Shown: piece by piece, positions 1 through 3,413 of the stretch
How positions within the stretch are numbered: the stretch's first letter is position 1
Layout of the letters: each line of letters opens with the position of its first letter
From: Candidatus Acidiferrum typicum
GTDB taxonomy: Bacteria > Acidobacteriota > Terriglobia > Acidiferrales > UBA7541
DNA: 7,181 nucleotides
Assembly: GCA_025463105.1 (NCBI GenBank)
Contig: JAOAPW010000375.1
Location: 1-7,181, forward strand
Direction: 5' to 3'
Position numbers and translations under genes: made by a program
The notes under the pieces: model-generated
Database searches by the model: none
Told to the model about the DNA's origin: nothing
The model's input: only the letters and a program-made list of their open reading frames with translations

Positions 1-45
1 GTACCGCTGGGCAAGATTTATGAATGATGTGATGCGATGAGACAT

Positions 46-108
46 ACGAATCAGAAATCACGAATCACGATTTACGAATCACAAGTTACCAGTCACCAGT
101 CACCAGTC
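46..108 (-). repeat. Heptamer array A, nine units (GANTCAC orientation)
   Basis: Nine consecutive 7-bp units start at 46, 53, 60, 67, 74, 81, 88, 95 and 102. They read ACGAATC, AGAAATC, ACGAATC, ACGATTT, ACGAATC, ACAAGTT and then three identical ACCAGTC. A partial unit (ACC) follows and the dnaJ start codon lies 7 bp after the last full unit. The last three units are a homogenised subtype in which GANTC has become CAGTC. On the minus strand the unit is GTGANTC, as in the other arrays of this window. There is no Shine-Dalgarno-like run between the array and dnaJ. The first 45 bases of the window hold nothing recognisable beyond a possible end of an upstream gene. Confidence 0.85.
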
Positions 109-115
109 ACCACAT

Positions 116-1267
116 ATGGCCACTTCAACTAAACAGGACTACTACGAACTGCTGGGCGTGTCCCGCAAGGCGCCGCAGAAGGAAATCCGGCAAGCGTACC
201 GGAAACTTGCGCGCAAATATCACCCTGATCTGAATCCAGGCGATAAATCGTCGGAAGAAAAGTTCAAGCAGGTGCAGGAAGCTTACGACGTTCTCTCGGA
301 TGCCAAGAAACGCCAGATGTACGATCAATTCGGCTTCGAGACTTCGGCCCCAGGCGGTATGCCCGAGGGCGTCGATCCTGGCGACGTACAATTCGATTTC
401 GGCGGATTCGATTTCGGCGGAGGGGGCGGCAGCGGAGGAGGCGCGGGCCCGAGCTTCCGCGATTTGTTCGGCCAGTTCTTCCGTGGCGGCGCGCCGGCCG
501 AGGCGCCTTCGCGGCCCGCAGCCGGATCGAGTCTTGAGTACCAGATTGAAATAACATTCTGGGAAGCCGTGCACGGCACGGTGAAAAAACTCACCATCGC
601 ACGCCTGGACACCTGCACGGAATGCCACGGCACCGGGACGGTCGGCCAACCCCAGACCTGCACAGCCTGCAACGGCACCGGGCAGGTCACGCAAACCAGC
701 GGAAAGATGCGCTTCAATTTGACTTGCCCACGTTGTGGCGGCACCGGACGCGTTCGAAATATTTGCCGTGTCTGCGGTGGCGAAGGCCGCGTGCGGCGTT
801 CCGAAACGATTGAAGTTCGAATTCCTGCGGGAGTGCAGACGGGCTCGCGCGTGCGCGTTCCTGGCCACGGGAATGCCGGAGCGGCCGGTGCGCCTCCCGG
901 TGACCTGTACATCATCACAGAGGTGCTGCCGCATCCTTTTTTTGACCGTCGTGGCGATGATCTTTACACGGTCGTGCCGATCACGGTGACTGAAGCGGCG
1001 CTGGGCGCGAAAATTGAGGTGCCCACGATTGATGGCCGCTCCCTGTTGCGCGTTCCGCCGGGCACGAACAGCGGTCAGAAGCTGCGTTTGCGGGAAAAAG
1101 GCGTACCGTCGCTTCGCCGGCCGGGGCATCGCGGGGATCAATACGTGGAGTTGCAAATCATTGTTCCAAGGCCCGTCGACGAGCGCGTGAAGGAACTGTT
1201 GCGCGAACTGGAGCGGGTAGCTCCTGAGCATCCGCGCAAAGATCTATTTGAACGGGCCAAGGCTTAG
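116..1267 (+). CDS. dnaJ: Molecular chaperone DnaJ (type I J-protein, Hsp40)
   Basis: Co-chaperone that stimulates DnaK ATPase activity and delivers unfolded substrates to it in the cytoplasm. The 383-residue product has the full type I order. The J domain spans about residues 8-73 with the HPD motif at 36-38. A Gly/Phe-rich linker follows at about 73-125, including a glycine-rich run near 101-111. The zinc-binding domain has four CxxC motifs at C167/C170, C182/C185, C204/C207 and C217/C220, most followed by the usual GxG. C-terminal substrate-binding beta domains run to residue 383. Length matches the family. The start at 116 is fixed by the J domain beginning at residue 8, although no Shine-Dalgarno is visible and a heptamer array abuts the start codon. 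The gene is followed by palindromic repeats and then hspR, a classic pairing. dnaK and grpE may lie upstream, outside the window (inference). Confidence 0.97.
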   Translation: MATSTKQDYYELLGVSRKAPQKEIRQAYRKLARKYHPDLNPGDKSSEEKFKQVQEAYDVLSDAKKRQMYDQFGFETSAPGGMPEGVDPGDVQFDFGGFDFGGGGGSGGGAGPSFRDLFGQFFRGGAPAEAPSRPAAGSSLEYQIEITFWEAVHGTVKKLTIARLDTCTECHGTGTVGQPQTCTACNGTGQVTQTSGKMRFNLTCPRCGGTGRVRNICRVCGGEGRVRRSETIEVRIPAGVQTGSRVRVPGHGNAGAAGAPPGDLYIITEVLPHPFFDRRGDDLYTVVPITVTEAALGAKIEVPTIDGRSLLRVPPGTNSGQKLRLREKGVPSLRRPGHRGDQYVELQIIVPRPVDERVKELLRELERVAPEHPRKDLFERAKA

Positions 1268-1270
1268 GGC

Positions 1271-1314
1271 GCGGGCTCTACTTGTTTACCCTGAATCCAG
1301 AAGGGGGAGCCCGC
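1271..1314 (+). repeat. Palindromic repeat copy 1, loop-expanded
   Basis: Arm GCGGGCTC (1271-1278) and its perfect complement GAGCCCGC (1307-1314) enclose 28 bases that begin TACTTG. The compact member of this family has only 6 bases there (CAAGTA, or TACTTG in the inverse orientation), so this copy carries about 22 extra bases in the loop. It begins 3 bp after the dnaJ stop codon, so it could fold at the 3' end of the dnaJ transcript. No T-tract follows, so a role as an intrinsic terminator is uncertain. Confidence 0.7.
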
Positions 1315-1325
1315 TGCAAAAAGGT

Positions 1326-1346
1326 GCGGGCCTACTTGGAGCCCGC
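1326..1346 (+). repeat. Palindromic repeat copy 2 (compact, inverse orientation)
   Basis: Arms GCGGGC (1326-1331) and GCCCGC (1341-1346) flank a loop containing CTACTTGGA. This is the compact form of the family in the inverse orientation with one base missing from the left arm. It lies 11 bp after copy 1 in the dnaJ-hspR gap. Confidence 0.7.
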
Positions 1347-1358
1347 CGGAAAACAGCC

Positions 1359-1380
1359 GCGGGTTCTGATTGAAACCCGC
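1359..1380 (+). other. Hairpin upstream of the hspR ribosome binding site
   Basis: GCGGGTT (1359-1365) pairs perfectly with AACCCGC (1374-1380) around an 8-base loop. The arms resemble the neighbouring palindromic repeats but the loop is unrelated, so it may be a diverged relative. It ends 10 bp before the GGAG at 1391-1394 that serves hspR and could either act at the end of a dnaJ transcript or affect hspR translation (inference). Confidence 0.55.
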
Positions 1381-1401
1381 CAGAATTAAAGGAGCGCTGC
1401 C

Positions 1402-1815
1402 ATGCCGCGCACCAATGTAAATCCGAAAAGAAAGAAGGCCCGCGCCGGATACATGATTTCGGCGGTTGCCGAGCTTTACAAGCTGCATCCTCAGACTCTG
1501 CGTTTGTACGAACGCGTGGGCTTGTTGAAACCATCGAGATCGGAAGGCAACACACGGCTGTATACCGACTCTGACCTGGAACGGCTCGAGGTCATCCTCA
1601 CATTGACTCGCGAGATGGGAGTCAACCTGGCAGGAATCGAAATCATCCTGAACATGCGCGAAAAGATGGCCGAAATGCAGCACCAGATGGAAGCGTTTAC
1701 CTCATTCGTGCAGCAGGAATTGGCCCGGGGAGTCAGGTCCGCGACATCGCGTCCCCCAGACGATGCGCTGGCGCGCCTTTCGCCACCAAAGGCAATTCGA
1801 GTGCATAAGGCGTGA
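1402..1815 (+). CDS. hspR: MerR-family heat-shock regulator, HspR-like
   Basis: Predicted DNA-binding repressor of chaperone genes. HspR in actinobacteria and other phyla binds HAIR inverted repeats and uses DnaK as co-repressor. The 137-residue product has a basic N-terminal tail (residues 9-14 rich in Lys/Arg), a MerR helix-turn-helix at about 19-38 (ISAVAEL...HPQTLRLYER), a wing with NTRLY at 50-54, and the HspR-typical GVNLAGIE at 73-80. A helical, probably coiled-coil segment covers about 80-110. No cysteines typical of metal-sensing MerR proteins are present. The start is supported by GGAG at 1391-1394, seven bases upstream of the ATG. It follows dnaJ by 134 bp. Its TGA stop is formed by the first unit of a heptamer array. 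The C-terminal tail (about 111-137) is low-complexity and not recognisable. No convincing HAIR site (CTTGAGT-N7-ACTCAAG) occurs in the window, so its operator is probably upstream. Confidence 0.9.
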   Translation: MPRTNVNPKRKKARAGYMISAVAELYKLHPQTLRLYERVGLLKPSRSEGNTRLYTDSDLERLEVILTLTREMGVNLAGIEIILNMREKMAEMQHQMEAFTSFVQQELARGVRSATSRPPDDALARLSPPKAIRVHKA

Positions 1816-1849
1816 ATCGTGATTCATGATTTGTGAATCGTGATTCGTG
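1812..1849 (+). repeat. Heptamer array B, five units overlapping the hspR stop
   Basis: Units GTGAATC, GTGATTC, ATGATTT, GTGAATC and GTGATTC start at 1812, 1819, 1826, 1833 and 1840, with a partial GTG at 1847-1849. The TGA stop of hspR (1813-1815) is part of the first unit. Four of the five units contain GANTC. Confidence 0.88.
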
Positions 1850-1890
1850 TTGTGCGGACGGTTTGGTAGGCGTACAAGGTCAGAACTACT

Positions 1891-1906
1891 ATTTGAAATT
1901 TCAAAT
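1891..1906. repeat. 16-bp perfect AT-rich palindrome
   Basis: ATTTGAAATTTCAAAT reads the same on both strands. The half motif TTTGAAA recurs directly afterwards at 1906-1912, so there are three alternating copies of TTTGAAA/TTTCAAA over 21 bp. It stands out from the GC-rich surroundings. It could be an operator, a cruciform-forming site or a dispersed intergenic repeat; the sequence alone does not decide. Confidence 0.7.
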
Positions 1907-1937
1907 TTGAAAGCCAGGAGCGCAGCAGAGAGAATAC

Positions 1938-1968
1938 GTAATTCGTGACTCGTGATTTGTGATTCGTG
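1938..1968 (+). repeat. Heptamer array C, four units
   Basis: Units GTAATTC, GTGACTC, GTGATTT and GTGATTC start at 1938, 1945, 1952 and 1959, followed by a partial GTG at 1966-1968. It has the same orientation as array B and is opposed to array D, 72 bp downstream, with which it could pair imperfectly. Confidence 0.85.
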
Positions 1969-2040
1969 CTAAACGTAGCCCCGCTCCGATCGATCATTCA
2001 ACTTTCGACCGTTAACTCCCAACTTCAATAAATTCTTCTG

Positions 2041-2096
2041 ACGAGTCACCAATCACGACGCACAAATTGCGCGTTACATATCACGATTCACGAGTC
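2041..2096 (-). repeat. Heptamer array D, eight units, partly degenerate
   Basis: Units start every 7 bp from 2041 to 2090: ACGAGTC, ACCAATC, ACGACGC, ACAAATT, GCGCGTT, ACATATC, ACGATTC and ACGAGTC. The outer units keep the consensus and the middle ones have decayed, yet the 7-bp register is kept across all eight. That pattern suggests an old array accumulating substitutions rather than indels. Confidence 0.75.
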
Positions 2097-2101
2097 ACGC
2101 C

Positions 2102-2128
2102 TTTTCCACACTGCTACTGGTTTCCACA
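2102..2128 (+). promoter_or_regulatory. Pair of DnaA-box-like 9-mers
   Basis: TTTTCCACA at 2102-2110 matches the E. coli DnaA-box consensus TTWTNCACA at every position. GTTTCCACA at 2120-2128 matches 8 of 9. They are on the same strand, 18 bp apart start to start, and lie just upstream of a putative helicase-loader gene. DnaA regulation of that gene is an inference; two such short matches could occur by chance. Confidence 0.35.
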
Positions 2129-2140
2129 GAGGGTGACCGC

Positions 2141-2169
2141 TTGCGCATCCGTGTGCACGCGCCTATGCT
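2141..2169 (+). promoter_or_regulatory. Possible promoter giving a leaderless transcript
   Basis: TTGCGC (2141-2146), a 17-bp spacer and TATGCT (2164-2169) form a weak sigma-70-like promoter. The usual 6-7 bp from the -10 element would put transcription start at about 2176, the A of the ATG of the DnaC-like gene. That gene has no Shine-Dalgarno, which fits a leaderless mRNA. The -35 matches only 3 of 6 and the -10 matches 4 of 6. Confidence 0.35.
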
Positions 2170-2175
2170 GACGTT

Positions 2176-3042
2176 ATGGCTCAACCAGATTGCACGCTTT
2201 GCGGCGGCACAGGATGGAAAACCGTCGAGCGCTTAGCGGAAGATGAAAAACCAAAACGCGTTTCCTGGGAGAAGCCCATCGAGGGCACGGGTGAAAAAAG
2301 GCGCGTTTGGGCCGTGCCTTGCGATTGCACGGGCAGCGACCGCGCCGCGCGGACGATCGCGCGCGCCCGCATTCCGCGCCGCTACGAACATTGCGACTTC
2401 GACAACTTTGACACGGACCTCTACGAAACCGGCCGCGAATCCGCCGCGTGGAATCGCAGCCTCGAGCAGTCCAAGCTGGTCGTCGAAGCATTTGCGCGCG
2501 ACTATCCGGTTGGGACGGAAACGGGCTTGCTCTTAATGGGGCCATGCGGAGCGGGTAAAACGCATCTGGCGGTAGCCGCGCTTCGTCAGATCGTTGTACG
2601 CGGACACACCGGACTATTCTACGACTATCGCGAATTGCTAAAGGAAATTCAGGGCAGCTATAACCCCGAAAGTCAGTCGACCGAATTGGGCGTGCTCGAA
2701 CCGGTGCTGACCGCCGACGTGTTGCTGCTCGATGATTTAGGCGCAAGCAAACCTTCGCCGTGGGCGCTCGAAACCGTTGGACACATCCTCAACCACCGAT
2801 ACAACGAGCGGCGCATTACTTTACTCACCACGAATTATCTTGACGGGACTGAGACAGCGGCTGCTCCCCCGGGACCACGTCTTCCATCCGGCCAGGGCGT
2901 CTCGGCCGCGCGGGAAGAAGCGCTCTCGGACCGCCTGGGCATGCGCATCCGTTCACGCCTCTACGAAATGTGCCGGACGATCGAGCTCTTCGCGCCGGAC
3001 TATCGCCGCGAAGTTCGCCAGGCGGGGCGTGTGAGGTCGTGA
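2176..3042 (+). CDS. DnaC/DnaI-like AAA+ ATPase, putative replicative helicase loader
   Basis: P-loop ATPase of the DnaC/DnaI/IstB group. The likely role is loading the replicative helicase at origins or restart sites (family knowledge; the partner is not shown here). The 288-residue product starts with C6-x2-C9 and later C49-x-C51, a probable zinc-binding module. IPRRYEHCDFDNF at about 66-78 resembles the segment preceding the AAA+ core in DnaC-like proteins. Walker A is GPCGAGKT at 122-129, Walker B VLLLDD at 182-187 and a sensor-1-like TTN at 218-220. An arginine-rich RIRSRLYEM at 257-265 probably gives the arginine finger or sensor 2. A Pro/Gly-rich insert at about 224-249 separates the last two. 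There is no transposase next to it, which argues against IstB of an insertion sequence. No Shine-Dalgarno is visible before the ATG, and the TGA stop lies inside a heptamer unit. Confidence 0.85.
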   Translation: MAQPDCTLCGGTGWKTVERLAEDEKPKRVSWEKPIEGTGEKRRVWAVPCDCTGSDRAARTIARARIPRRYEHCDFDNFDTDLYETGRESAAWNRSLEQSKLVVEAFARDYPVGTETGLLLMGPCGAGKTHLAVAALRQIVVRGHTGLFYDYRELLKEIQGSYNPESQSTELGVLEPVLTADVLLLDDLGASKPSPWALETVGHILNHRYNERRITLLTTNYLDGTETAAAPPGPRLPSGQGVSAAREEALSDRLGMRIRSRLYEMCRTIELFAPDYRREVRQAGRVRS

Positions 3043-3062
3043 CTCGTGACTCGTGATTCGTG
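3039..3062 (+). repeat. Heptamer array E, three units overlapping the stop codon
   Basis: Units GTGACTC, GTGACTC and GTGATTC start at 3039, 3046 and 3053, with a partial GTG at 3060-3062. The TGA stop of the DnaC-like gene (3040-3042) is inside the first unit, exactly as with array B and hspR. All three units contain GANTC. Confidence 0.88.
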
Positions 3063-3169
3063 CCGTATACGTTAAGTGATCCGTCGGCGCGGATCGCGCT
3101 TCAGCACGCCTTGGCTTTCAACTATCAACATCCCACTTTTGCTGTTCGCCCTACACCGATCCTTTCGTC

Positions 3170-3197
3170 ACGAATTACGATTCACGAATCACGAGTC
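3170..3197 (-). repeat. Heptamer array F, four units
   Basis: Units ACGAATT, ACGATTC, ACGAATC and ACGAGTC start at 3170, 3177, 3184 and 3191, with ACGGCTT continuing as a degenerate fifth. Its reverse complement matches array E over about 24 bp with three mismatches, so E and F form a long inverted repeat around about 110 bp. Confidence 0.87.
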
Positions 3198-3263
3198 ACG
3201 GCTTCACGCCCCCAGGATCACAATTCCCGTCTTCATCTATCCTTAATCCTGCGCCACGTTTAA

Positions 3264-3293
3264 TTGACATAGGCCAGTCGGCGCGGGTATCAT
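3264..3293 (+). promoter_or_regulatory. Sigma-70-type promoter of rpsA
   Basis: A perfect -35 TTGACA (3264-3269), an 18-bp spacer and -10 TATCAT (3288-3293, 5 of 6 matches). Transcription would begin near 3300, giving a leader of about 114 nt before the rpsA ATG. This is the best promoter match I found in the window and fits a highly expressed ribosomal-protein gene. Confidence 0.7.
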
Positions 3294-3301
3294 CCCCACG
3301 G

Positions 3302-3325
3302 TGCGGCCCCGGGTGGGCTGCCGCA
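3302..3325 (+). other. rpsA leader hairpin 1
   Basis: TGCGGC (3302-3307) pairs with GCCGCA (3320-3325). The inner bases CC and GG can extend the stem past a small bulge. It lies at the very 5' end of the predicted rpsA transcript. Confidence 0.5.
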
Positions 3326-3362
3326 TTCCCTTCCTTGCACTCGCCCCGTGACTGGGAAGTAC

Positions 3363-3383
3363 CCCTGGTATTTTTTTCCAGGG
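3363..3383 (+). promoter_or_regulatory. rpsA leader hairpin 2 with U-rich loop
   Basis: CCCTGG (3363-3368) pairs perfectly with CCAGGG (3378-3383) around a 9-base loop, TATTTTTTT. It ends 18 bp before the GGAGG of rpsA. S1 binds U-rich single-stranded RNA and the E. coli rpsA leader is autoregulated, so an S1-binding role is plausible (inference). The Ts are in the loop rather than after the stem, so it does not look like an intrinsic terminator. Confidence 0.55.
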
Positions 3384-3401
3384 AGCATGGCAATACCTCT
3401 T

Positions 3402-3406
3402 GGAGG
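3402..3406 (+). promoter_or_regulatory. Ribosome binding site fixing the rpsA start
   Basis: GGAGG, seven bases before the ATG at 3414, decides this start over the upstream in-frame GTG at 3348. Confidence 0.85.
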
Positions 3407-3413
3407 CCGTAAG

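Larger units (their letters stand above)
1816..2175. other. Non-coding region between hspR and the DnaC-like gene
   Basis: About 360 bp with no credible gene on either strand. In order it holds the rest of heptamer array B, an AT-rich palindrome at 1891-1906, array C, about 70 bp of unremarkable sequence (1969-2040), array D in the opposite orientation, two DnaA-box-like motifs (2102-2128) and a possible promoter placing transcription start at the next ATG. Confidence 0.75.
3043..3413. other. Non-coding region between the DnaC-like gene and rpsA
   Basis: About 370 bp without a credible gene. It contains array E, a small hairpin (GATCC 3078-3082 with GGATC 3091-3095), array F, about 65 bp with no recognised feature, a strong promoter and the rpsA leader with two hairpins and a ribosome binding site. 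Confidence 0.75.

Noticed and set aside
1..40. Possible 3' end of an upstream gene
   Set aside because: Two frames are open from the left edge and stop at 25-27 and 38-40, but the 8-12 residues visible match nothing I recognise, so no gene is called.
533..539. CTTGAGT, half of an HspR (HAIR) site
   Set aside because: It lies inside dnaJ and the other half-site is missing at the required spacing.
125..1231. Long antisense open frame (368 codons) opposite dnaJ
   Set aside because: It mirrors the strongly recognisable DnaJ frame, has no family resemblance and is explained by GC-rich codon bias.
2176..3042. IstB of an insertion sequence
   Set aside because: No istA-like transposase or IS inverted ends flank it, and it has an N-terminal cysteine module typical of DnaC/DnaI-like proteins instead.
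46..3197. CRISPR array interpretation of the heptamers
   Set aside because: Units are 7 bp and contiguous with no spacers, and no cas genes are present.
3060..3263. Small open frame of 67 codons in the gap before rpsA
   Set aside because: It runs through a heptamer array, has no ribosome binding site and ends near the rpsA promoter; most likely chance.
3348..3413. Upstream GTG extension of rpsA by 22 codons
   Set aside because: The GGAGG at 3402-3406 fits the ATG at 3414, and the extension would translate the leader hairpin.
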